Assembly: GCA_015999985.1 (NCBI GenBank)
Contig: JAECRA010000007.1
Location: 29,166 to 93,165, forward strand
Reading direction: 5' to 3'
Length of the DNA stretch: 64,000 nt
Source of the DNA: Comamonadaceae bacterium
Lineage (GTDB): Bacteria; Pseudomonadota; Gammaproteobacteria; Burkholderiales; Burkholderiaceae_C
Each line of letters starts with the position of its first letter. Positions within the stretch are counted from its first letter, which is position 1. A program made the position numbers and the translations under genes. Of this stretch, positions 25,442 through 34,501 are shown one piece after another. Under the pieces are notes generated by a model. It saw nothing but the letters and a program-made list of their open reading frames with translations, was not told the origin of the DNA and made no database searches.

Positions 25442-28042
25442 ATGAGAACTTTCACAACAGCAAGCAGGTGGATACAGAGAGCCAAATGCGTTGCCGCCAG
25501 TATGGCTGCAACAGCCGCGCTCTGCGCGGTAGCGCTGCCAGCGCAAGCCGCCATTATTTATGGGCCGGCGGGTTTACAGGCCAATAGCGCAAGCAACGCT
25601 CCTAACGTGTCGACGGCCGCCGTCAGCGCGGACTTCAACAACGATGGTTACCCCGACTTGGCGGTTCTCAATGAAAACACCTCCCAGTTGCTCATCTATC
25701 TTGGCACGCCCATTGGCGGCCTGGCGCTCACGCGTGACTTCAATAACCTGGTATTCGGTTTGCAAGTGCCTAGGAGCATTTCTGCGGGAGACATCGATGG
25801 GGATGGCAAGGTTGACTTGGTTATTACTGATTCTCTAGGGGTGTCAATATTAAAAGGATCCGGTAACAATAACGCTGATTTTAGTTCATTTGGTATTCAG
25901 AGGCCTCCACTCGCGGATGCAGATACTGGCGCCTTTAATGCGAGCCTTGCTGATCTCAATCAAGACGGGAAATTGGATATTGTTGTTGGTGTGCATGAGT
26001 ATGGTAATTTTGGCGGAACTGATTATTTTGAAGTTTTACAGAATGTGGGGTTCGGAAATTTTATATTGATTGGGCAATATGAAGTGAGTAGCAGTGGGTA
26101 TGCGGCTGATGCCTCCATAAGAACATCACATCTGGCTGATATTGATGGCGATGGAAAAGCTGATCTGGTCTTTCGCGGCAGCTACATCGGAACGAATATT
26201 TCATGGCTAAAAGGATTAGGGAACGGCGGTTTTTTACCACAGGCAGATTTGCTTGGAGTAGGCGCTGGTGCCACTGACATTGAGGATATTGAGGTCGCTG
26301 ATATAGACGGTGACGGAAAAATTGATATATTGATGCAAAATTCCAATGGCCAAGGTGTATGGATGGCTAAGGGCGTTGGGAATGGTATTTTCTTGCCGTC
26401 CACGAAGCTTTATGCTACAGGTGTATCTGGTAATAATCGTGACATGGGACGTATCATCATTGCCGATGTGAATGGCGATGGTCGGCTGGACGTTATATCT
26501 GATGGCAATGTAGGGCTGCAGCAAGCCAACCACAGCTTTGTTTTGAACGAGCATATTGGTTATTCGGTCACCCGCATGCTCGCTGCCATTGATGTCAACC
26601 GTGATGGTCGCCCGGATCTGGTGACCTCGGGCCCTGGCACCGGAACAATTGCTGTTTTCAAGACCATTGCCCTCGCTGCGGCTTCAGTGGGCACTACAGG
26701 CACGCCGCAGAGCACGGTTTTCAATACCAGTTTTGCGCAGCCCTTGACGATCAAGGTGCTCGACAGCAATGGCGTAGGTGTGCCTGGCATGGCGGTGAGC
26801 ATTACCCCGGTGAATCCGGGGCCCAGCCTGCCAGTAGCGTCTACCGGCTCGGGCACCACCAACGCGCAAGGTATTTTTAGCTATACCCCGGTGGCCAATG
26901 GCGTGATGGGGTGTTATGACATGAAGGGAACCGTCGGCATCTTGGGCAATATGCCGATATTTTCTTTATGCAACACCAACACGAATACCCTGGCGGTGAC
27001 GGCAGGCAACAACCAAACCACCTTGGTCAATACGGCCTTTGGCGCGCAACTGCAAGTGAGGTTAACGGACGCGTCGGACGATCCGAAGGCCGGTGTCACG
27101 GTGAGTTTTGGCGGTCCCAGCGTACCTTCACGTGTAACGCTTTCTTCGGCCACAGCGGTCACCGATGCGAATGGTTTCGCGGCGGTCACGGCCACGGCCA
27201 CAGGCAAGTCTGGTGCCTATAGCGTCAGTGCCACAGCGCCTGGCGCGACGGGAACGTCGTTCCAGCTTTCGAACTCCGCGCCTGCCGGAGACGCTGCCGC
27301 CATTTCTTTTGGCGTGTCTACGCCGCAGTGGGCGTACGTCACACAGCCGTTCTCGGGACCCATCACAGCGCATGTGCAAGACTTTTTTGGCAATCCAGTG
27401 CAAGGCGCTACGGTTAATTTTGCAGTCACACCCGATCCCGTATCGGGTGCCACGGCGAGTTTCTCCGCACTGACGGGGGTGACCAATGCCGCAGGGGACG
27501 TGCAGATAAGCGCAACGGCCAACGGGTTTGTGGGGACCTACGCTGTGAAGGCCAGCGTGCAAGGCAGTACGCTAGTCAGCCCCCAAAGCCGCCAGCTGAG
27601 AAACATTGCGGATCTGCCCAAGTTCATGACGACGGCAAGTGGCACACCGCAAAGCACGCCAATCAACACCACTTTTGGCCAGGCACTGCGCGTGCAAGTC
27701 ACGGGGTGGGATGGCAGCGTTACGCCGCAAGTCCGTGTCTATTTCATCGCGTCCGGCGGGGCGGTATTGTCTGCCGAAAGCGCGCTGGCCGATGCCAATG
27801 GTTTCGCGGAAGTCACGGCCACCGCCGATGCAACGGTTGGGTCGTACCAAGTCAGCGCCGTGGTGTATGACACCGTGCTTGAGGAGCCTATTACACAGAC
27901 ATTTGACTTGACGAACACTTCGGGGGCCATCCCGCCGGGCGGCTCCGGCAACACGGTGCCGGTGCCAACGAACAGTCCGCTGGCACTGCTGGCCCTGTCT
28001 TTGGCCATTCTGGCCTTCGTCCGGCGTCGAGCAGGGCGTTGA
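25442..28042 (+). CDS. Secreted FG-GAP/Ig-like repeat protein with C-terminal sorting-like tail
   Basis: An 866-residue exported protein. Its signal peptide is RTFTTASRW... to PAQAA (about residue 36). Seven FG-GAP/VCBS-like repeats follow (about 50-410), each with a Ca-binding DxNxDGxxD core such as DIDGDGKVDLV. Four Ig-like (Big_1-type) domains come next (about 420-830), and a tail VPTNSPLALLALSLAILAFV with RRRAGR, close to IPTL/PEP-CTERM anchors. Surface or matrix adhesion is the likely role. ATG 25442 is preferred to 25412. The FG-GAP part uses more A/T-ending codons than the Ig part, hinting at different origins. Confidence 0.8.
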   Translation: MRTFTTASRWIQRAKCVAASMAATAALCAVALPAQAAIIYGPAGLQANSASNAPNVSTAAVSADFNNDGYPDLAVLNENTSQLLIYLGTPIGGLALTRDFNNLVFGLQVPRSISAGDIDGDGKVDLVITDSLGVSILKGSGNNNADFSSFGIQRPPLADADTGAFNASLADLNQDGKLDIVVGVHEYGNFGGTDYFEVLQNVGFGNFILIGQYEVSSSGYAADASIRTSHLADIDGDGKADLVFRGSYIGTNISWLKGLGNGGFLPQADLLGVGAGATDIEDIEVADIDGDGKIDILMQNSNGQGVWMAKGVGNGIFLPSTKLYATGVSGNNRDMGRIIIADVNGDGRLDVISDGNVGLQQANHSFVLNEHIGYSVTRMLAAIDVNRDGRPDLVTSGPGTGTIAVFKTIALAAASVGTTGTPQSTVFNTSFAQPLTIKVLDSNGVGVPGMAVSITPVNPGPSLPVASTGSGTTNAQGIFSYTPVANGVMGCYDMKGTVGILGNMPIFSLCNTNTNTLAVTAGNNQTTLVNTAFGAQLQVRLTDASDDPKAGVTVSFGGPSVPSRVTLSSATAVTDANGFAAVTATATGKSGAYSVSATAPGATGTSFQLSNSAPAGDAAAISFGVSTPQWAYVTQPFSGPITAHVQDFFGNPVQGATVNFAVTPDPVSGATASFSALTGVTNAAGDVQISATANGFVGTYAVKASVQGSTLVSPQSRQLRNIADLPKFMTTASGTPQSTPINTTFGQALRVQVTGWDGSVTPQVRVYFIASGGAVLSAESALADANGFAEVTATADATVGSYQVSAVVYDTVLEEPITQTFDLTNTSGAIPPGGSGNTVPVPTNSPLALLALSLAILAFVRRRAGR

Positions 28043-28196
28043 CAGCCTCCTAACCGGGTCACGGAAGTTGCTAGGGTAGGTGGCGAGGGCGCGCGAGGCC
28101 AAGAGGTCTGGCTATGACGTGATGAAGGATTTGGTGTCTGCCTGACGTCTGGCGCTAGTCGTTCATCAGTCATACCCTGTTGTTGCCAGATCAAAA

Positions 28197-28230
28197 CTCT
28201 CCACCCCACCCCCGGGGGTGGGGTGGAGAG
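28197..28230. repeat. 34-base perfect palindrome
   Basis: Arms CTCTCCACCCCACCCCC (28197-28213) and GGGGGTGGGGTGGAGAG (28214-28230) are exact reverse complements with no spacer. It lies between the FG-GAP gene and the first LuxR gene. It can form a hairpin in RNA, but the abrupt centre and lack of a T-tract argue against a simple terminator. A regulator-binding site or a repeat element is possible. Confidence 0.7.
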
Positions 28231-28285
28231 TACGGTGTTGTGGTAAGTTGTTACAAAGCACGCTGCACACATACTGATCCTCAAC

Positions 28286-29377
28286 ATGTCTCTGTCCCGA
28301 ATTCAGCAACAAGCCTTGGCGCGCTTACAGCACATGGCCTGCCTGGATTTCAACGGGCCGCAGCTGATTGAAGCCCTGTTGCATGAGTTGCATTCCTTGA
28401 TCGGTTTTGACACCGGTGGTTATTTCTATCCCGGCAGCGACGGCGCCATGGATGCCTACATCGAGCCATCGCAGGCGCGCGAAGTGATGCATGTCTATTT
28501 CGACCCGCAAATCATGGCCAGTGAGCGCAAGGTGATTCGCCGCAGTGCACACGACTTTGCCGCTGCGGTGCGGGGCGACCATGGTCCGCAGATGATGGAG
28601 CAACTCATCACAGTGCCGATTGGCGAGCTTCTGCGCAGCGATTTCTACAACTTGGCACTGCGTCCGGCTGAGTTGTTGGACTGCTTGAGTCTGGTTCTGC
28701 GCACGCCTCAAGGCGCGGGGGTGGGGGCGCTCAAGCTGTATCGGGGGCCGCAGGCCCCGCGCTTCGGCCCTGACGACGTTGCCATGATGGCGAGGCTGGA
28801 GCCCTGGCTGGCGCGTGTGCTGCAGCTTGGCGATGTGGATACTGACGACAGCGTGGTACATGATCGCGCCATGTTGGTAGCCTCCCCGCAGGGGCAACTA
28901 CTGTGGACGTCGCCCGAGGCTGACCGGTTGATGGCTCTGGCCTTCGAGCCGCGCTGGTATCGGCGCAGCGAGTTGCCTCCCGCGTTGCAAGCGCTGCTGC
29001 GTTGCCTGGAGTACACGTGCCAGGGCGGCAGCCTCCCGAAGCCGCCCCAACTGGATTTGCACAACGCCAGTGGCACGTTCTCGCTGCGTGCCACGCTAAT
29101 GGAGTCGGCCGCCGGTCAGGGCCGGGCGGTGGGTATTGAAATCACGCAGCGCGTGCCGCGTGTGACCAAATTGCTGCCCGCGCTGCGCGCCCTGAGTCTG
29201 CCGCAGCGCCAGCACGAGCTCGCCTATTGGTTGGTGCGTGGCTTGCCCGAGGAGCAGATTGCCGCGCGTATGGGCATCAGTGCGAACACAGCCACATACC
29301 ATCGCAGGCAGATCTACACGCGGCTAGGGGTTCAGAATAGGCAAGAGTTGCAGGCGTTTTTGTTTACACCGCATTGA
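28286..29377 (+). CDS. LuxR-family regulator with N-terminal sensor domain (paralogue A)
   Basis: The 363-residue protein has an N-terminal GAF/autoinducer-like sensor (about residues 20-190, HELHSLIGFDTGGYFYP and LRTPQGAGVGALKLYRGP), a middle PAS-like region, and a C-terminal LuxR helix-turn-helix (about 310-355, LPQRQHELAYWLVRGLPEEQ and ISANTATYHRRQIYTRLGV). It lacks a receiver domain and a phospho-acceptor. Its neighbour is a close paralogue in the same orientation, and both follow the secreted FG-GAP gene, which they may control. Confidence 0.85.
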   Translation: MSLSRIQQQALARLQHMACLDFNGPQLIEALLHELHSLIGFDTGGYFYPGSDGAMDAYIEPSQAREVMHVYFDPQIMASERKVIRRSAHDFAAAVRGDHGPQMMEQLITVPIGELLRSDFYNLALRPAELLDCLSLVLRTPQGAGVGALKLYRGPQAPRFGPDDVAMMARLEPWLARVLQLGDVDTDDSVVHDRAMLVASPQGQLLWTSPEADRLMALAFEPRWYRRSELPPALQALLRCLEYTCQGGSLPKPPQLDLHNASGTFSLRATLMESAAGQGRAVGIEITQRVPRVTKLLPALRALSLPQRQHELAYWLVRGLPEEQIAARMGISANTATYHRRQIYTRLGVQNRQELQAFLFTPH

Positions 29378-30507
29378 TGCGGCGCATTGCCCTATTACCC
29401 ATGCAACGTTCCCACATCCATCAGCAGGCCATTGAGCGCCTGCAATTGATGGCCTGTCTGGATTTCAGCGGGCTGACGCTCATTGAGCCAGTGCTGCATG
29501 AGCTGCACCGCTTGATCGGCTTCGATACGGGTGTTTATTTCCACCCTGATGCCAGCGGCAACCTGGATGCTTACATTGAACCGTCGGTCGCGCGCGAGTG
29601 GATGCACCGCTATTTCGATCCGCAGATGGCGGCGCTGGAGCACGAAGTCGTCAATTACAGCTCGCATGACTTCGCTTCGGCAGTGCGCTATGAGCGTGGG
29701 GTGCTGGAGATGGAGCAGCTCATCTCGGTGCCCAGAAGCGCATTCATTCGCAGCGACTTCTACAATCAGGTAGCGCGACCGTCGGAGCTGCAGGACTTTT
29801 TGAGCCTTGTGTTGCGCACGCCGCAGGGGCAGGGCGTGGGCTCGCTCAAGCTGTGCCGCAAACCCGATGCGCCGCGCTTCACGCCGGCGGACATTGAACT
29901 GCTCGCAAGGCTTGAGCCCTGGCTAGCGCGCATCCTGCAGAACGGAGAGCTGAATACGCGGGAAAGCGTGGTGCACGACAACGCTATGTTGGTGGCCACA
30001 CCGCAGGGTCGGCTGCTGTGGTCATCGCCCCAGGCCGACCGGCTGATGGCGTTGGCCTTTGGACTTCGATGGTACCGCCGTAGCGAGCTTCCACTAGCGT
30101 TGCAGGAATTGTTGACGCGGCTGCAATCGGTGCAACAACCTTCCTTAAAAAGCGCCAGAACCCCATCACTTGCATTGCCGCAATTGGAGTTGCACAACGC
30201 CAGCGGCACATTCACCGTGCGCTCCACACAGATGGCCGATGCCAAGGGTGAAGGCCGGGCAGTGGGCATTCATATCACGCAGCGGGTGCCGCGGGTGGCG
30301 CATCTACTCTCCGAGTTGCGCGCGCTGGGGCTGCCGCAACGCCAGCACGAGCTGGCTTACTGGCTGGTACGGGGGCTGTCCGAGGAGCAGATCGCCGCGC
30401 GCATGGGCATCAGTGCCAATACCGCCACTTATCACCGGCGGCAGATTTATACCCGGTTGGGCGTGAAGAGTCGCAAAGAGCTTCAGGGACTGCTGTTCCC
30501 CTCGTAG
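29377..30507 (+). CDS. LuxR-family regulator with N-terminal sensor domain (paralogue B)
   Basis: A 376-residue paralogue of the preceding gene, identical over long stretches such as AYWLVRGL-EEQIAARMGIS. It has the same sensor and LuxR helix-turn-helix layout with a short serine-rich insert (about residues 250-265). The ATG at 29377 shares its A with the stop of paralogue A. A TTG at 29374 and an ATG at 29401, which matches the start of A better, are alternatives. A tandem duplication is the simplest origin. Confidence 0.85.
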   Translation: MRRIALLPMQRSHIHQQAIERLQLMACLDFSGLTLIEPVLHELHRLIGFDTGVYFHPDASGNLDAYIEPSVAREWMHRYFDPQMAALEHEVVNYSSHDFASAVRYERGVLEMEQLISVPRSAFIRSDFYNQVARPSELQDFLSLVLRTPQGQGVGSLKLCRKPDAPRFTPADIELLARLEPWLARILQNGELNTRESVVHDNAMLVATPQGRLLWSSPQADRLMALAFGLRWYRRSELPLALQELLTRLQSVQQPSLKSARTPSLALPQLELHNASGTFTVRSTQMADAKGEGRAVGIHITQRVPRVAHLLSELRALGLPQRQHELAYWLVRGLSEEQIAARMGISANTATYHRRQIYTRLGVKSRKELQGLLFPS

Positions 30508-30879
30508 TGCAGCGATCTGGCTAACTTGTTGTCTTCGAATGGCATGATGTCATTGCATCGATTGGTGTCGCCAAAATCATGGACCTGATTCCCGTCGGCA
30601 TGTTTCCTCTTATTGGCCCCGTCTTGTTGATTGCGCTGGGGGGCACTGCTGTTCTCACGTCCGCCTTGTTGGCGGAGCGAGTGGCGCGGTCAGAGAAGAA
30701 TCCAGCCTTGAGCTGACCCAGAAGCATCAGGGGCCCCCGATCACTCTTGGCGTTTGCCCTGAATCGAGGGAGCTCATGCGAGCTGGGCCGTGAAGGACCA
30801 CGCTTGCTTGGCGCGAACGCGGGGCCACGGCGTCCGCTAACATCGCCGGTATGACCCAATGTGCCTCGTGCCGGTTTGA
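30508..30879. other. Gap holding a possible small membrane ORF
   Basis: Besides the small ORF at 30579-30716 I see no other gene. A minus-strand ORF of 112 codons across the same interval looks like a shadow. There is no clear terminator after the LuxR gene. The permease promoter should lie near 30800-30870. Confidence 0.5.
30579..30716 (+). CDS. Candidate 45-residue single-span membrane protein
   Basis: ATG-to-TGA frame reading MDLIPVGMFPLIGPVLLIAL with GGTAVLTSALLAERVARSEK after it. One hydrophobic span (residues 9-31) is followed by a charged cytoplasmic tail, as in many small membrane proteins. I see no strong Shine-Dalgarno and no known family. It could regulate the neighbouring permease, or be a chance frame. 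Confidence 0.4.
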   Translation: MDLIPVGMFPLIGPVLLIALGGTAVLTSALLAERVARSEKNPALS

Positions 30880-32346
30880 ATGATCTACCTACTATGGTCC
30901 ATGCCGGCGCTCGTCATGGTGGCGGCGATCCGCAGCGGCCGAATCAGCATGACCAATGCTGCGGTCCTCGGCCTGCTCGCAGCCATTCCTATCGCGTCGG
31001 TCACGGGACCTACGGCATTCGGAATCGATCAATTGAGCCGTGCCCTCGCGCGCGGCCTCTGGATTGGCGCCACGATAGCGCCTTACATCCTGGGTGGGCT
31101 TTTTTTCTGGCGAATTGCAGCGCATCACCGGAATCCAGCAAGCAGTGCGGGTCCGGCAGCTCTGAACGAATCGCCTCTGGCAAGGCGCCGGCGGCTGTTC
31201 TTCGCCTGCTTCCTGGTGGGCCCATTCGCTGAGGCCGCCACCGGCTTCGGGGCAGGCATGTTGGGCACTGTGACCTTGATTCGCCCAATGGGCTTCGCTC
31301 CCCGGCACCTCATGGTCTTTGCGCTGCTGAGCCAGACCATGATTCCCTGGGGCGCCATGGGCAGCGGAACGCTGCTGGCCGCTGCCTATGCCCGCATTCC
31401 GGCCTCCGAGCTAGGGCTTTACTTGATGCTGCCCGTTGGCTTGTTCATGCTGATATGGCTGCCGTTGTTCTGGCGAACCATGCATGCCGCAGGCTGGGAG
31501 GTGGCAAAAGGGGAATGTGTCCGCGAAGCTGCGTGGATTGCCACAGGCTTGGTGCTGCTGGCTTTTGCCACCTGGCATCTCGGGCCGGAAACAGCTCTTC
31601 TTGCCGCCTATGGCCCTTTGATTTTGCTGCGTTACCTGATCGATGAAAAGCCTGACGTGGCCCAGGCCTGGAAGACCGCATTACGAGCCATGCCGTATGT
31701 GGCGCTGATCAGCGCGTTGGTGCTGACTCGTTTGCTACCAGGTTTCAAAGATGTTCTTGGCAGCTTCTTCAGGGTCGCACCGTTTGAAGACCTGCCTGCG
31801 TGGTCGCCGTTTTTTCATGCCGGCTCCTGGCTATTGGCCGGTGGAGTGGTCACCGCATTGATCCGCAGGCAGGGCCAGCTTATTCCTCTGGAAGCTACTG
31901 CGGCATGGGTGACGGGCAAACATGCGGTGTTGACCGTGTTCCTGTTTGCCATGATGGCGGAAGTCTTGTCTTCGGCAGGCATCTCGGGGGCTAGTGCGCA
32001 GGCTATGTTTGCTGCTCTGCATGAAAAGGCGGTTCTGGTCACGCCGTTGGTCTCCAGCGCGTTCGGTATTCTGACCAATAGCGGCAACGCGCCCAACAGC
32101 CTGTTCATGCCATCACAACTCGCTCTGGCTGCACAGGCGAGTCTGAGCGTGCCCGCCGTCGCCGCATTGCAGCACGTGTCAGGCACTGCCATGAGTATCT
32201 TCTCCCCTGTTCGGATGACCATTGCCGCAGGCCTGTCGCAAGGAATAGGGCAGGAGCGTCTGGTCTACAAGACCTTGCTTCCTTACGCTGCTTGCTGTCT
32301 TGCAGTGCTCATGTTGGGGGCTGTGTACATAGCGCTTTTCACATGA
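30880..32346 (+). CDS. L-lactate permease-family transporter
   Basis: The 488-residue protein has about 12 membrane segments and motifs of the lactate permease family (LctP/GlcA): FLVGPFAEAATGFGAGMLG, FALLSQTMIPWGAMGSGTLL and the late GILTNSGNAPNSLFMPSQ. It is shorter than LldP (about 550 residues). It imports lactate or glycolate-like acids with protons. No dehydrogenase gene is adjacent. It begins at 30880, after a small intergenic gap. Confidence 0.88.
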   Translation: MIYLLWSMPALVMVAAIRSGRISMTNAAVLGLLAAIPIASVTGPTAFGIDQLSRALARGLWIGATIAPYILGGLFFWRIAAHHRNPASSAGPAALNESPLARRRRLFFACFLVGPFAEAATGFGAGMLGTVTLIRPMGFAPRHLMVFALLSQTMIPWGAMGSGTLLAAAYARIPASELGLYLMLPVGLFMLIWLPLFWRTMHAAGWEVAKGECVREAAWIATGLVLLAFATWHLGPETALLAAYGPLILLRYLIDEKPDVAQAWKTALRAMPYVALISALVLTRLLPGFKDVLGSFFRVAPFEDLPAWSPFFHAGSWLLAGGVVTALIRRQGQLIPLEATAAWVTGKHAVLTVFLFAMMAEVLSSAGISGASAQAMFAALHEKAVLVTPLVSSAFGILTNSGNAPNSLFMPSQLALAAQASLSVPAVAALQHVSGTAMSIFSPVRMTIAAGLSQGIGQERLVYKTLLPYAACCLAVLMLGAVYIALFT

Positions 32347-32440
32347 TGTCTGTATTTCGCAGTGGAGTCATTTCTTCAACTCAGCAATCCGAAGACTTGC
32401 AGGCATTGAGCGCTGAGCGGATGCCTTAACCGTCTTTCAT

Positions 32441-33352
32441 TCAGAGGTGGAAGTCGCCTGCAGCTTCCGGCTGGTAGAGCACTTTGCCAATCTGAATACG
32501 TCGGGTCCGGTCTGAAACTCGCCAGTCGATCGCATCGCCTTCCTTGTAGCCCAGGATTGCGGTGCCAACGCCGGAGCACACTGAAAGCTTATTGGCGCTG
32601 CCATCTGCATCTTGTGGGTAGACCAGATCCACTTCTATTTTCTCGTCGTCCAGATGCAGCACTGCCCTGGAATTCATGGTGACCACGTTCCCCGCCACTT
32701 GCCGCGGGTCGACGACGATGGCACGCTCAACCTCGTGCTCCAGATCAACAACCTCCGGGCCTTGCTCGAGCGCAAGCAAATGGCTGAGCCTGGCCTTGTC
32801 GATTTCCGTGATGTAGATACCAGAAGGGTCATCCGCTGAGCTTTCTCGCAAGAGCCGCAGATAGCGTTCTGAATGTATGGAAAACGCCTTCAAGGTGGGC
32901 GTCTCGCTCTCAAGCAGAAAGCCCGAGTGCAGGAAGGCGGTTAACGAGCGCGCATTGTCTGCATGGATTTTTGCAATGAGCTTTTCTGCCCGCATATCGA
33001 AGAACGCGAGCTTCATGCCTTCGCGAATGGCACTAGCGCCAAGCTTGCGACCCCAATTGTTCCTGTCGCCGATGACAAGGACCATTTCGCAGTCCGCGCC
33101 GGTCTTGACGAGGCGGACAAAGCCGACCGGCACGTCATGACGGTCGTAGGCCATGAAGAAGCGGCCGCCCTGGTTGAACAGATGAGTCAGGATCGGTAGT
33201 TGGACCCGACCAATGACTTGCTCGATGAACCGGGAGACATGGCGCGAATCGCTCAGATAGCGGGTGACGCCGTCGTCCTCCAGCCAGTCCATTAACGTCA
33301 GTGCATGAGCCCGAGTGATCTCTGGGCACAGGGAAATAAAAGGCTTGCTCAT
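32441..33352 (-). CDS. GNAT acetyltransferase fused to an Rnk/GreA-C domain
   Basis: A 303-residue fusion. Residues about 1-175 resemble a RimJ/RimL-type GNAT acetyltransferase (RFFMAYDRHDVPVGFVRLV, WGRKLGASAIREGMKLAF). Residues about 180-303 match Rnk (nucleoside diphosphate kinase regulator, a GreA/GreB C-terminal fold), with NVVTMNSRAVL, VDLVYPQDAD, LSVCSGVGTAILG and YQPEAAGDF. Rnk binds RNA polymerase, so the fusion may bring acetyltransferase activity to transcription. The start at 33352 has AGGTGG 6 bases upstream; an in-frame ATG at 33460 is less likely. Confidence 0.82.
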   Translation of the reverse strand: MSKPFISLCPEITRAHALTLMDWLEDDGVTRYLSDSRHVSRFIEQVIGRVQLPILTHLFNQGGRFFMAYDRHDVPVGFVRLVKTGADCEMVLVIGDRNNWGRKLGASAIREGMKLAFFDMRAEKLIAKIHADNARSLTAFLHSGFLLESETPTLKAFSIHSERYLRLLRESSADDPSGIYITEIDKARLSHLLALEQGPEVVDLEHEVERAIVVDPRQVAGNVVTMNSRAVLHLDDEKIEVDLVYPQDADGSANKLSVCSGVGTAILGYKEGDAIDWRVSDRTRRIQIGKVLYQPEAAGDFHL

Positions 33353-33502
33353 CTTCACCACCTTTGGTTGCAAGAATGAAAGCCTTTCATAGCTGCTGCC
33401 ATGACGGTTCTTTCGGTAGAGCAGTGATTTTAAGCCAGCGCGAAACGGGGCTGGTTGCAATCCGTAAAGACGGCGTTCAGCGTGCTCACGTTTGTAGGTG
33501 CC

Positions 33503-34423
33503 CTAGCGGCTTCTTATTCCCAGCAGTGCTATGGCCATAAGTCCAACACCCACAAATTGCACCGTGTCCAGCGTTCTGCCGTAGACAACCCAATCTAGCA
33601 GGACAGCAGTAAGCGGGTAGACATACTGCAATACAGCCACGCGTCCCAAGGTCAGGCGAGTGATGCCTGCAAATAAAATTGCATACGCCAGGCCTGTATG
33701 CAGGATGCCCAGACCCGCCAACCAAGCCCATGTGGAATTCTGATGGGGCCACCCGTAGATGAGCGGTGCCCACGCCAACGCCCCTACGCCTACGGCACAT
33801 TGCCACCACGCCATGGCGAAGGAGCTGACCACCTTCTCGCGCTTGGCAAGAATAGTCACCGCCGCATAGCACAGCGAACCTCCCAGGCAAAGTAGCAAGC
33901 CCACCAGATAGTCCGGGCCGGAACTTGCTTCAGTGGAGTTGCTGCTCCATAGCCCCGTCGTGAGGACAAGACCACCCAGCGCTGCTGCGGTGGCAAGCTG
34001 CTGTCGCCTGGGTACGGCTTCGTGCAAGACTACTGCGCTATAGACGATGAGCCAAACTGGTTGTATGTGGAATACGATAGTGGCGATGCCAATGGATGTC
34101 AGAGGAATGGCCGCAAAGAACAGTGCCCAGTTGATGATCATGAAGCCTCCGGTGGCGAGCACGATCCACCAACTTCTCCCTCGCACGCGCAGTTCGGCTG
34201 TCCGTCCAGTCGCGATGCCCCAGATCAGCAAAGCCAATGCGCCGAATACGCAGCGGAACCAGACGGTGAGCAGAGGGGGTTGATTTGCTTCCTCTACAAA
34301 TACCCCCACAGTGCCCAATAGCAACCCGCCAGCGATGAGTAGCCATTGACCCTGCCTCTGTTGGCGCGGGTCTAAAAGGTTACCAGCTGAAGTGAGCGCC
34401 GTGCCCTGAACTCGGTTGTGCAT
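33503..34423 (-). CDS. DMT-superfamily EamA transporter
   Basis: A 306-residue inner-membrane protein with ten predicted helices in two EamA repeats (WLLIAGGLLLGTVGVFV opens the first, and LVGLLLCLGGSLCYAAVTIL the second) and the end FVGVGLMAIALLGIRSR. Drug/metabolite exporters of this type often move amino acids or small metabolites outward. The start at 34423 is preceded by AGGAG. It is divergent from the LysR gene at 34502, which probably controls it. Confidence 0.85.
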   Translation of the reverse strand: MHNRVQGTALTSAGNLLDPRQQRQGQWLLIAGGLLLGTVGVFVEEANQPPLLTVWFRCVFGALALLIWGIATGRTAELRVRGRSWWIVLATGGFMIINWALFFAAIPLTSIGIATIVFHIQPVWLIVYSAVVLHEAVPRRQQLATAAALGGLVLTTGLWSSNSTEASSGPDYLVGLLLCLGGSLCYAAVTILAKREKVVSSFAMAWWQCAVGVGALAWAPLIYGWPHQNSTWAWLAGLGILHTGLAYAILFAGITRLTLGRVAVLQYVYPLTAVLLDWVVYGRTLDTVQFVGVGLMAIALLGIRSR

Positions 34424-34480
34424 GCCAGGATGCTCCTGCGCTTGGGCGGTTTGGTAAAGCAAATAAAGCGTAGATGTATT

Positions 34481-34495
34481 ATTCGAAAATCGAAT
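34481..34495. promoter_or_regulatory. LysR-type operator in divergent promoter
   Basis: ATTCGAAAATCGAAT is a perfect 6-base inverted repeat around AAA. It lies six bases upstream of the LysR start and in the promoter of the EamA gene. It fits a LysR binding site and self-regulation. The size is consistent with the T-N11-A consensus of the family. Confidence 0.6.
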
Positions 34496-34501
34496 GTACA
34501 A

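Noticed and set aside
28197..28230. Considered as a plain intrinsic terminator
   Set aside because: There is no T-tract and the arms have no spacer, which disfavours a normal terminator hairpin; it remains a palindrome of unknown function.
30521..30859. 112-codon minus-strand ORF between the LuxR and permease genes
   Set aside because: Basic, low-complexity sequence with no family features; it opposes a more membrane-like plus-strand frame.
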